Source: Streptomyces kanamyceticus (lineage in GTDB: Bacteria > Actinomycetota > Actinomycetes > Streptomycetales > Streptomycetaceae). Taken from it: a stretch of 64,000 nucleotides of DNA. The notes beneath the pieces are model-generated. The model saw nothing but the letters and a program-made list of their open reading frames with translations, had not been told where the DNA came from and did no database searches. Below, in pieces: positions 27,397 through 34,651 of the stretch (position 1 is the first letter of the stretch; every line of letters starts with the position of its first letter). Made by a program: the position numbers and the translations under genes. The DNA lies in NCBI RefSeq assembly GCF_008704495.1, contig NZ_CP023699.1, forward strand, positions 9,734,001 to 9,798,000, given 5' to 3'.

Positions 27397-27871
27397 CCGC
27401 GAGGGCAGACCTCGGGCCATGCGCGTTGCGGATCAGCCGCTGCAGCACCTTCACCGTGGTGACGTAGTCCGCGTCGTCGATGCCCTCGTGGAGAGCGGCG
27501 CGGATCGCGGGAGCGTTGCGCGCGAGGTCGACGCGGGCCTGTTCCCCCGCCTCGGTGAGCCACAGCCGGTCCTCGGCGTCCAGGGTCAGCCAGCCGCGCT
27601 CCAGAAGCGCCTCGGCCTCCACCGCCAGATCGTCCTCGGGCCGGATGTAGGAGGCCATGGCCGCCCGCAGCTGCGGCACGGTCATCCCCGCGCCGTCGGG
27701 TGAGATGTCGTTCTTCGACAGATTGCGCAGCAGCCAGAACTGGGGCTGGGTGTAGCCCTTTTCGGCCTGCCGGGACCGGGTGTACGCGATGAGCGCCTCG
27801 TAGGCGACACCGGTCCAGTACGCGGCGGGCTGTCCGGCGAGTTCGGCGTCGGGGATCTGCTGGGCCGTCAT
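27320..27871 (-). CDS. MarR-family winged-helix regulator
   Basis: A 183-residue MarR-like protein. The winged helix is visible as YTQPQFWLLRNLSKNDISPDGAGMTVPQLRAAMASYIRPEDD followed by the wing LLERGWLTLDAEDRLWLTEAGEQARVDL. The last 35 residues are low-complexity and lie antisense to the YdcF gene. It probably binds DNA as a dimer and responds to a small molecule. A SoxR/MerR-type operator with a 19-base spacer lies upstream, suggesting redox or drug induction. Confidence 0.75.
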   Translation of the reverse strand: MTAQQIPDAELAGQPAAYWTGVAYEALIAYTRSRQAEKGYTQPQFWLLRNLSKNDISPDGAGMTVPQLRAAMASYIRPEDDLAVEAEALLERGWLTLDAEDRLWLTEAGEQARVDLARNAPAIRAALHEGIDDADYVTTVKVLQRLIRNAHGPRSALAATASPSVRRRPGRGASTVRRGPAAV

Positions 27872-27935
27872 GAGGTGCCCCTCCTGAAAGTTCTTCGGTG
27901 CGTCGCCCGCGCTTGCTCGCGCGGGCAGTACGTTG

Positions 27936-27966
27936 ACCGTAGAACCTCAAGTGAGCTTGAGAGCAA
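27936..27966 (-). promoter_or_regulatory. SoxR/MerR-type promoter-operator upstream of the MarR-like gene
   Basis: On the minus strand a -35-like TTGCTC (27961-27966) and -10-like TACGGT (27936-27941) are separated by exactly 19 bases. The spacer holds the dyad CTCAAG-N4-CTTGAG (27946-27961), which matches the SoxR box consensus. Long 19-base spacers are the hallmark of MerR-family promoters. A hairpin (arms GCCCGCGC/GCGCGGGC, 27905-27926) follows in the leader. Confidence 0.6.
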
Positions 27967-28113
27967 GTGAGGTTGGGCGGAAGCGGGCGGTGCCCGACCC
28001 GCTGACGGGCTGACGGAATCGCTCAACCGCTCCCGTTGATGGGGGATTGCGCGCCGACGCAAGGGCAGCAACAGTGAGGGGGTGGTGCCGATACCTTCAC
28101 ACCGGAGGCTCTA

Positions 28114-28503
28114 TTGACCCAGCACGGCCATGAGCGCCCCGAGGGCGCGACCGGCTCTGAGGAAGAGGTCGCCGAAGAGGTCGTCGAAGAGATGGCCGAA
28201 GAGGTGGCCGAACTCAAGGAAGAGGTCGCCCAGCTGCAGCAAGCCGTGCAGTCGCACGCGATCGTCGACCAGGCGATAGGGCTCCTCGTCGGACTCGGGC
28301 AGATCACTCCGGCCGAGGCGTGGGACGCCCTGCGCGAAGTCTCCATGAACACCAACACCAAGCTGCGCGAGGTGGCCGAGACGCTGATCGACTGGGGGTG
28401 CAGCGGGGTGCTGCCGGGCGAGATCCGTGCGGAACTGGAATGTCGCCTGACGCATCAGCGGCAGAACAGCCAGTGCGCGGACGTGGAACCGCCGACCGGC
28501 TGA
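28114..28503 (+). CDS. ANTAR-domain protein
   Basis: A 129-residue protein. An acidic heptad-rich stretch (residues about 15-45, VAEEVVEEMAEEVAEL) forms a coiled coil. An ANTAR-like three-helix region follows (IVDQAIGLLVGLGQITPAEAWDALREVS, NTKLREVAETLID). ANTAR proteins bind dual hairpins in nascent RNA and prevent termination. The start is TTG 28114, chosen because GGAGG lies 6 bases before it. No sensory GAF domain is fused, so a partner may control it. A strong terminator follows. Confidence 0.8.
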   Translation: MTQHGHERPEGATGSEEEVAEEVVEEMAEEVAELKEEVAQLQQAVQSHAIVDQAIGLLVGLGQITPAEAWDALREVSMNTNTKLREVAETLIDWGCSGVLPGEIRAELECRLTHQRQNSQCADVEPPTG

Positions 28504-28547
28504 GGTGCCCCGCCCGCCCGGCGTCCGATGTGTCGCTTCCTCGCTGC

Positions 28548-28577
28548 TTCGCCCCTTGCCGCTGAGCAAGGGGCGAA
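28548..28577 (+). terminator. Hairpin terminator after the ANTAR gene
   Basis: A perfect 12-base stem (TTCGCCCCTTGC / GCAAGGGGCGAA) with a 6-base loop CGCTGA, 45 bases after the ANTAR stop. A second copy of CGCCCCTTGC about 30 bases on could form an alternative pairing. No T-run follows, as is usual in Streptomyces. The rest of 28504-28716 has no gene. Confidence 0.65.
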
Positions 28578-28716
28578 GAGCGGGCTCACTGCCGAACCCG
28601 CCCCTTGCGGGATGACTCGGTTGCTCCGCTGATATCACGAAGTGCCCCGATCGCATACGCTCAAACGAACGCGTCGCGTGGTCCTCGCCCCCCGGGGCCC
28701 CCGGGCGGCCCCCCGG

Positions 28717-29604
28717 CTAGGCGGCCCGGCGCGTCGGTGGCACGGGCGTCAGCCGATAGGCGCCGTCGTGCGACGTCACGCGGCCGGACGTGGGCTCGGG
28801 GAAGTGTGTGCCGAGAACGAGCGTGTCCGTGTCGGCGAGCGCGCTGAGCAGGGCGCGGCGTGAGGCCTCGGCCTGTTCCGGGTCGATGTCGACGCAGCTT
28901 CCGATGTGGGGATGGGGGAGTTGTACGGGGTGGTGGATCAAGTCGCCGGTGATGACCGCTGTCTCGCCGCGGCTGCTCACCTCGACGGTCACCTGGCCGG
29001 GCGTGTGGCCGGGGGCGGGCACGAGCCGCAGCCCCGGGGCGACTTCGGCGCCGTGGGGCGGGACGTCGACGAGATCCAGCAGTCCGGCGTCCTCCACCGG
29101 GTGCACGGAGTCGCGGAACATCTGCTTGCGCGGCTCGTCCATGTCCTGCGCGGCCCAGAAATCCCGCTCGGCGCGTGAGGTGACGTAGCGGGCGTGAGGG
29201 AAGGTGGGGACCCATGTGCCGTCCACTTCCCGGGTGTTCCAGCCGACGTGGTCGGTGTGCAGGTGCGTGAGGATGACCAGGTCGACCGAGTCCGGTGCGA
29301 ACCCGGCGGCGGCGAGGCGTCGCAGGTAGTCGGTGCGCAGGTCGTGCCACGCCGGGTTGGCTCGCGTCTTTCCGTTGCCGATGCCCGTGTCGACGAGCAC
29401 GCGGAGGCCGTCCACGGTGAGCGCGAAGCTGTGGCTGTCCAGGCGCAGTACGCCTTCGTGGTCCGCGAAGTCGGGGCGCAGCCAGTCGTGTCGCGAGACC
29501 ACGTCGGCGGTGGCGTCGGGCAGGAGCCAGGGCCCGGTGCCGGAAGGCAGGGGCGTCTCGTCGATGCGGTGGACGGTGATGTCGCCGACGGTCCAGTACG
29601 GCAT
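28717..29604 (-). CDS. MBL-fold metallo-hydrolase
   Basis: A 295-residue metallo-beta-lactamase-fold protein with TGIGNGK, the zinc motif THLHTDHVGW, PAPGHTPGQ, TGDLIHHP and a late LGTHFPEP. It belongs to the lactonase/hydrolase-like branch (AHL-lactonase or alkylquinolone-hydrolase relatives) and not to true beta-lactamases. It is cytoplasmic with no signal peptide. It is divergent from the amidase operon and shares an operator region with it, so the two may be co-regulated. Confidence 0.85.
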   Translation of the reverse strand: MPYWTVGDITVHRIDETPLPSGTGPWLLPDATADVVSRHDWLRPDFADHEGVLRLDSHSFALTVDGLRVLVDTGIGNGKTRANPAWHDLRTDYLRRLAAAGFAPDSVDLVILTHLHTDHVGWNTREVDGTWVPTFPHARYVTSRAERDFWAAQDMDEPRKQMFRDSVHPVEDAGLLDLVDVPPHGAEVAPGLRLVPAPGHTPGQVTVEVSSRGETAVITGDLIHHPVQLPHPHIGSCVDIDPEQAEASRRALLSALADTDTLVLGTHFPEPTSGRVTSHDGAYRLTPVPPTRRAA

Positions 29605-29622
29605 GGGGGCCTCCCCTTCTCG

Positions 29623-29692
29623 TAAAAGCTAAGCGTTTGCGTTAGGTGAGCCTAGGCCCTACCGTGGCGCTAACGCAAACAGTTAGCTTTTA
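29623..29692. promoter_or_regulatory. Paired inverted operators between MBL and amidase genes
   Basis: Two 23-base arms (29623-29645 and 29670-29692) are inverted copies of each other, identical at 21 of 23 positions. Each contains CTAA-N9-TTAG. They lie in the 108-base divergent promoter region. The TetR regulator at 31352 in the amidase operon is the obvious candidate to bind here and control both directions. Confidence 0.65.
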
Positions 29693-29712
29693 GTGGCGCG
29701 AGAGGGATTCCC

Positions 29713-29922
29713 ATGCCTGCCCCCGAAGAACTCACCCCGCCGGAAGCCGCCCGCTGGGCAGCCCGTTCCGGCCTCCCGCTGGCGGCCGACCGGCACCACG
29801 TGGTGGCGGCCACCGCGAATCACATCCACTCCGTCGTGAGCCGACTGCGGGAGCTGGACTTCGCCGAGACCCCGCCCGCCGCTCACCGCACGGGAGAGGA
29901 GCGGCACGATGCAGCCGTATGA
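29713..29922 (+). CDS. AtzG-like small amidase partner subunit
   Basis: A 69-residue protein overlapping the amidase start by 14 bases. It resembles AtzG/DUF4089-type small subunits, themselves related to GatC, that form complexes with amidases (segment AARSGLPLAADRHHVVAATANHIHSVVSRLRELDF). It probably stabilises the amidase and not a tRNA amidotransferase. Assignment rests on size, context and general similarity. Confidence 0.6.
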   Translation: MPAPEELTPPEAARWAARSGLPLAADRHHVVAATANHIHSVVSRLRELDFAETPPAAHRTGEERHDAAV

Positions 29923-31342
29923 GCTGACTCTCGCCGCCGCCGTGGAGGAGATGCGCGAACACCGCCTCTCCCCGGTGGAGTTGGTGGACTCTGTACTGGA
30001 GCGCATCGAGCAGACGGAGCCCGGCCTCCAGGCGTACGTCACGGTGACGGCGGAACGGGCGCGTGACGCGGCGCGTGCCGCAGAGCGTGAAGCGGCACGT
30101 GTCTCGGCGCGCGAGTCCCGTGCGCGCGGTCACCTGGGATCGCCGCTGCGCGGCATTCCCGTAGCGCTCAAGGACCTGATCGATGTCGCAGGCGTGGCGA
30201 CCACGGCGAGTTCCCGGGTCCGGTCGGAGCACCGGGCGGCCGCCGACAGCTCGGTCGCGGCACGCCTGGCCGCCGCCGGTACCGCCCTGGTGGGCAAGAC
30301 CCACACGCACGAGTTCGCCTACGGGCTGACCACGCCCCAGACCCGCAATGCCTGGGACCCGGACCGGGTGGCGGGCGGCTCGAGCGGAGGTTCGGCCGTC
30401 GCCGTGGCGGCGGGCGCGGCGACCTTCGCCCTGGGCACCGACACCGGCGGCTCGATCCGTGTGCCCGCCGCGCTGAACGGCGTCGTCGGCCTCAAGCCCA
30501 CGTACGGCCTCGTCGCCCGGCACGGCGTGACGTCCCTGTCGTGGTCGCTCGACCACGTCGGACCCCTCACCCGCACCGTCGAGGACGCCGCCCTGGTGAT
30601 GTCCGTCCTCGCCGGGCACGACCCCCGCGACCCCGCCAGCCTGTCCGTGCCCGCCACGGACTACCGACCGGCCCCCGGCGGGAACCTGCGCGGCCTGCGC
30701 GTCGGTGTCCCCCGGAACTACTACTTCGACCACGTCGACCCCGAGGTCGAGGCCGCGGTACGCACCGCCCTCACCCACCTGGAAGCCCTCGGCGCGACCC
30801 TCGTCGAGGTCGAGATCCCCATGGCCCGCTACGTCCAGGCCACCCTGTGGGGCCTGATGGTCCCGGAAGCCACCGCCTACCACGAGCAGACGCTGCGCTC
30901 GGCCCCCGAACACTACGGCGACGACATCCGCGTCCTGCTGGAGGCCGGGGAACTGATGTCCGCCGGGGACTACCTGCGCGCCCAACGGGCCCGCACGCTC
31001 ATGCGGCAGGCGTGGCTCCGCATGCTGGACGAGGTCGACGTGGTCGCCGCCCCGACCGTTCCCGCGACCGCGGTGCGCTCGGGCCAGGAGACCATCACGT
31101 GGACCGACGGCACGACGGAGAGCGTCTCCGACGCCTATGTGCGCCTGTCCGCCCCGGCCAACATCACCGGAGTTCCGGCCCTGTCCCTGCCGGTCGGCCG
31201 CGACCGCGCGGGCATGCCGATCGGCATGCAACTGCTCGGCAGGCCGCTCGCCGAGGACGTGGTCCTGCGGGTGGGGCACGCCTACGAGGAGACCGCCGCT
31301 GCCCATGGATACGCCCCGGTGGCGGTCGCCACCGGGCCTTAA
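29909..31342 (+). CDS. Amidase-signature family amidase
   Basis: A 477-residue amidase with the complete Ser-cisSer-Lys triad: Lys88 (VALKDLID), cis-Ser158 (GGSSGGS) and Ser182 (TDTGGSIRVPA). It hydrolyses a carboxylic amide to acid and ammonia; the substrate is unknown. It is more likely an AtzE/allophanate-type or general amidase than GatA, because the other Gat subunits are absent. It lies in an operon with the small subunit, a TetR regulator and a nucleotidyltransferase. Confidence 0.85.
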   Translation: MQPYELTLAAAVEEMREHRLSPVELVDSVLERIEQTEPGLQAYVTVTAERARDAARAAEREAARVSARESRARGHLGSPLRGIPVALKDLIDVAGVATTASSRVRSEHRAAADSSVAARLAAAGTALVGKTHTHEFAYGLTTPQTRNAWDPDRVAGGSSGGSAVAVAAGAATFALGTDTGGSIRVPAALNGVVGLKPTYGLVARHGVTSLSWSLDHVGPLTRTVEDAALVMSVLAGHDPRDPASLSVPATDYRPAPGGNLRGLRVGVPRNYYFDHVDPEVEAAVRTALTHLEALGATLVEVEIPMARYVQATLWGLMVPEATAYHEQTLRSAPEHYGDDIRVLLEAGELMSAGDYLRAQRARTLMRQAWLRMLDEVDVVAAPTVPATAVRSGQETITWTDGTTESVSDAYVRLSAPANITGVPALSLPVGRDRAGMPIGMQLLGRPLAEDVVLRVGHAYEETAAAHGYAPVAVATGP

Positions 31343-31351
31343 GGTGACGTC

Positions 31352-31957
31352 GTGAGTCGTAGACCGATGGCGCGCCCCGGCGGGCGCAGCGCCCGAGTGC
31401 AGGAAGCGGTGCACACCGCCGTGCGTGACCTCTCGACGGAGGTGGGCCGCGACGCGCTGACCGTGCCCCTGATCGCGGCCCGCGCCGAGGTCACCCCGTC
31501 GACGATCTACCGCCGCTGGGGCGACCTCCAGGCGCTCCTGTCGGACGTGGCGGTCGAACACCTGCGCCCCGAGGCGCCGCCGGAGGACACGGGAGACCTG
31601 GCATCCGACCTCCGGGCCTGGGCCGAACAGTTCCTCGACGAGATGGCGTCCCCGGCGGGCCGCGCCTACATCCGCGACGCCCTGCTCGGCGACCCGGACG
31701 GCAGCAACGCGGGTCGCTGCTCCGCCTACGCGGCGGAGCAGGTCGACGTCATCCTCGCCAGGGCCGCCGACCGGGGCGAGAGCGGCCCGGACGTCGAGAG
31801 GGTGCTTGACCACGTGGTCGCGCCGATGATGTACCGCATCCTGTTCCGCCCCGGCGGACACGACTCCGCGTACGCGCGCCAGCTGGTGACCGATGCGCTC
31901 GGCGCATTCCGCGGGGATCGACAGGGAGAAGCTGGCACGATCGACCCCCATGGATGA
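31352..31957 (+). CDS. TetR-family regulator of the amidase/MBL unit
   Basis: A 201-residue TetR-family protein. The HTH is PLIAARAEVTPSTIYRRWGDLQALLSD (about residues 40-68), and a TetR_C-type ligand domain follows. GTG start 9 bases after the amidase. It likely represses the divergent promoters through the CTAA-N9-TTAG sites at 29623-29692. Its stop overlaps the next ATG by 8 bases. Confidence 0.8.
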   Translation: MSRRPMARPGGRSARVQEAVHTAVRDLSTEVGRDALTVPLIAARAEVTPSTIYRRWGDLQALLSDVAVEHLRPEAPPEDTGDLASDLRAWAEQFLDEMASPAGRAYIRDALLGDPDGSNAGRCSAYAAEQVDVILARAADRGESGPDVERVLDHVVAPMMYRILFRPGGHDSAYARQLVTDALGAFRGDRQGEAGTIDPHG

Positions 31958-32711
31958 TCAGGAAATCGCGGACGGCGGCGCGCCCTTGGCCGACCGGAAA
32001 GCCGTCGAAGCCGAAGCGCGCCGCGTGGTCGCGGAACACTTCCCGCACGCCTTGGGCGCCGTACTGGGAGGGTCCGCGGCCCAGGGGCGCGCCACCGCCA
32101 GGAGCGACCTGGACGTGGCCGTTCTCCTGCCGGACTCGGACGTGGGCCGCCGGGAGGTGATCCGTCACGAGGGCCGCGTCGTCGAACTGTTCCTCAACCC
32201 CCTCGCCGGCATACCGGAGTTCTTCGCCTGGGACAGGGCCCGGCGTCGCGCGACCGTCCTCTTCGTCTACGGACAGGGCCTGACGCTGACCGACCCGCAG
32301 GGTCACGTGGCCCGAACGCGCCAACTGGCCCAGGACATACTCGCCGCAGGGCCGCCCGCGCTCACGGCGACCGAAGGGGAGCACGGCCGCTACGTCCTCA
32401 CCTGCTTCATGGACGACCTGGCCGCCACCTCACCGGACAACCGGTACGAACAGCTGTCGCTCGCCGACCATGTGCTGCGCGAATCGGCCCACCTGGTCAC
32501 CGCCCACCACGGAGCCTGGAGCGGCATCGGCAGATGGCTTCCCCGCCGCTTGCTGGACGCGGACCCGGTGCTGGGCAAGGCCCTGCTGGAGGGGCATCGG
32601 ACCGTGGCCGAGCGCGCGGACCCGCTCCCGTTGGCCGCCGCGGCGCAGGAGACGCTGGACCTTCTCGGTGGACCGCTGCGGGAGGGGTTCAGCCACCGGT
32701 GGCCTGCTTGA
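31950..32711 (+). CDS. MNT-type nucleotidyltransferase domain protein
   Basis: A 253-residue protein. The N-terminal half has the nucleotidyltransferase motif GGSAAQGRATARSDLDVAVLL (G-S, then SDLD). The C-terminal half is helical and substrate-binding-like (KALLEGHRTVAERADPLPLA). Such proteins include aminoglycoside nucleotidyltransferases and MNT antitoxins; no HEPN toxin gene is adjacent. Its ATG overlaps the TetR stop. I would not claim drug resistance. Confidence 0.75.
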   Translation: MDDQEIADGGAPLADRKAVEAEARRVVAEHFPHALGAVLGGSAAQGRATARSDLDVAVLLPDSDVGRREVIRHEGRVVELFLNPLAGIPEFFAWDRARRRATVLFVYGQGLTLTDPQGHVARTRQLAQDILAAGPPALTATEGEHGRYVLTCFMDDLAATSPDNRYEQLSLADHVLRESAHLVTAHHGAWSGIGRWLPRRLLDADPVLGKALLEGHRTVAERADPLPLAAAAQETLDLLGGPLREGFSHRWPA

Positions 32712-32746
32712 GGCGCGATGCGGGCGGTAGCCGGTGTCGAGGTGGC

Positions 32747-32766
32747 GGTTTCAAGGTGTTGAAACC
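32747..32766. promoter_or_regulatory. Perfect palindrome upstream of the ABC exporter
   Basis: GGTTTCAAGGTGTTGAAACC is two perfect 8-base arms around GGTG, 45 bases before ATG 32811. It suggests a repressor site for the exporter operon. No regulator gene is adjacent, apart from the convergent SARP. Confidence 0.5.
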
Positions 32767-32810
32767 GTGGTGAGTGTGCGCTGAAAGCGGCGCGTCGCAG
32801 CCTCTTCCGC

Positions 32811-33854
32811 ATGACGAGAAAAGCAGCATCCCCCCGCACCTCCACCCATACGTCCGCCCGCGCATCGGCAGTCTCACCCAGCGCGCCCGACCCGGATCCG
32901 ATGGCGGTTCGGGTCCGGGGGATGAAGAAGGCGTACGGGGGTCGGGCGATCCTGGACGGGATCGATCTGACGGTTCCGGCGGGCACCGTCTTCTCTCTGC
33001 TCGGGCCGAACGGCGCAGGGAAGACCACCGTCGTGAAGATCCTCTCCACCCTGATCACCGCCGACTCCGGCGACCTGCGCGTAGGCGGTCACGACCTGGC
33101 CGCCGACCCGGGGGCGGTGCGGGAGTCGATCGGGGTCACCGGGCAGTTCTCCGCGGTGGACGGGCTGATCACCGGGGAGGAGAACATGCGGCTGATGGCG
33201 GACCTGCACCGGCTGCCCCGCCGCGAAGGACGCAGCCGCGTCGCCACGCTCCTGGAGCGTTTCGATCTGGTGGAGGCCGCCAAGAAGCCCGCGTCCACGT
33301 ACTCCGGAGGGATGCGGCGCCGCTTGGACATCGCCATGACCCTGGTCGGCGACCCGCGGATCATCTTCCTCGACGAGCCGACCACCGGCCTCGACCCGCG
33401 CAGCCGTCACGCCATGTGGGAGATCGTCCGCGAGCTGGTGGCCGACGGCGTGACCGTCTTCCTCACCACGCAGTATCTGCAGGAGGCCGATGAACTCGCC
33501 GACCGCGTCGCGGTGTTGAACGGCGGCGCGCTCGTCGCCGAGGGCACCCCCGACGAGCTGAAACGGCTCGTGCCCGGCGGCCACGTGCGGCTGAGGTTCG
33601 CCGACGCGGACGAACTCCGCAGGGCGCGACGGCTGTTCCGCGAGGCGGAGGCGGAGCGGGAGCTCGGCGTCGGGACCGGTGACGAGGAGGCGCTGACCTT
33701 GCAGATTCCCAGCGACGGCGGCGTACAGTCGGTCAAGGCGATTCTCGACCGGGTCGACGGCGCGGGCCTCGAGGTGGCGGGACTCACCCTCGAAAGACCC
33801 GACCTGGACGACGTGTTCTTCGCCGTGACCGGTCAGCAGGTGGTGACCTCGTGA
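32811..33854 (+). CDS. DrrA-type ABC exporter ATP-binding protein
   Basis: A 347-residue ATPase with Walker A GPNGAGKTT, the Q-loop region VTGQFSAVDGLITGEENM typical of daunorubicin-resistance exporters, signature YSGGMRRRLD, Walker B IIFLDEPTTGLDPRSR and H-switch equivalent LTTQYLQEADELADR. The first 30 residues are Ser/Thr/Ala-rich and not conserved, so ATG 32901 may be the true start; neither has a good Shine-Dalgarno. It pairs with the permease through a GTGA overlap. Confidence 0.9.
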   Translation: MTRKAASPRTSTHTSARASAVSPSAPDPDPMAVRVRGMKKAYGGRAILDGIDLTVPAGTVFSLLGPNGAGKTTVVKILSTLITADSGDLRVGGHDLAADPGAVRESIGVTGQFSAVDGLITGEENMRLMADLHRLPRREGRSRVATLLERFDLVEAAKKPASTYSGGMRRRLDIAMTLVGDPRIIFLDEPTTGLDPRSRHAMWEIVRELVADGVTVFLTTQYLQEADELADRVAVLNGGALVAEGTPDELKRLVPGGHVRLRFADADELRRARRLFREAEAERELGVGTGDEEALTLQIPSDGGVQSVKAILDRVDGAGLEVAGLTLERPDLDDVFFAVTGQQVVTS

Positions 33855-34651
33855 ACGCCCCCGTACGCGACGGCGTCACCATGCTGCGCCGTAACCTCCT
33901 GCACGTACGCCGCTATCCGTCACTCACCCTGAACACCCTGCTCACCCCCCTCGTCCTGCTCCTGCTGTTCGTGTACATCTTCGGCGACGTGATGAGCGCG
34001 GGCATCGGCGCCGAGCTGAGTGGCGGTCCCGGTGGCGGCGACCGTTCCGCGTACGTCGCCTATCTGGTCCCCGGCATCCTGCTGATGACGCTGGGCTGTT
34101 CCCTGGTGGGGACCGCGGTGTCGGTCTGCGACGACATGACCGAGGGCATCGTCGCGCGCTTCCGTACGATGCCGATCCATCGTGCCTCGGTGCTGGTGGG
34201 ACACGTGGTGAGCAGCGTGCTGCAGGCGGTCGTCAGCGTGGTGGTAGTCGGGGCCGTCGCGGTGGCCGTCGGCTTCCGCTCCGCGAACGCCACGGTCGTG
34301 GAGTGGCTCGCGGCCTTCGGGCTCCTCGTCCTCGTGGCCCTGGCGCTCACCTGGATCGCGGTGGGCGTGGGCATGGCCAGCCCGAACGGGGAGGCGGCCG
34401 GGAACAACGCGGTGCCGCTGATCGTCCTGCCGTTCCTCTCCAGCGCGTTCGTGCCGCTGTCCGCGATGCCCGGCTGGTTCAGGCCCGTTGCCGAGTACCA
34501 GCCGTTCACCCCGGCCATCGAGACACTGCGCGGTCTGCTGCTCGGCAGCGGGATCGGTGGCGAAGGATGGCTCGCGGTGGCGTGGTGCCTGGCCCTGGCC
34601 GCGCTCGGTTACGCCTGGTCCCTTTCGCTGTTCACCCGCGACCCGAGGTGA
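33851..34651 (+). CDS. DrrB-type ABC-2 permease
   Basis: A 266-residue permease with about six helices and the ABC-2 features TLLTPLVLLLLFVYIFG, VPGILLMTLGCSLVG and DDMTEGIVARFRTMPIHRASVLVGH. It works with the ATPase at 32811 to export a drug-like molecule. Its 3' end overlaps the convergent SARP gene by 20 bases. Confidence 0.88.
   Translation: MNAPVRDGVTMLRRNLLHVRRYPSLTLNTLLTPLVLLLLFVYIFGDVMSAGIGAELSGGPGGGDRSAYVAYLVPGILLMTLGCSLVGTAVSVCDDMTEGIVARFRTMPIHRASVLVGHVVSSVLQAVVSVVVVGAVAVAVGFRSANATVVEWLAAFGLLVLVALALTWIAVGVGMASPNGEAAGNNAVPLIVLPFLSSAFVPLSAMPGWFRPVAEYQPFTPAIETLRGLLLGSGIGGEGWLAVAWCLALAALGYAWSLSLFTRDPR

Noticed and set aside
28717..29604. True metallo-beta-lactamase resistance enzyme
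   Set aside because: The HxHxDH motif is general to the fold; no signal peptide, and sequence is of the lactonase/hydrolase branch.
31950..32711. HEPN/MNT toxin-antitoxin pair
   Set aside because: Only the nucleotidyltransferase is present, too long for an MNT antitoxin, and no HEPN gene is adjacent.
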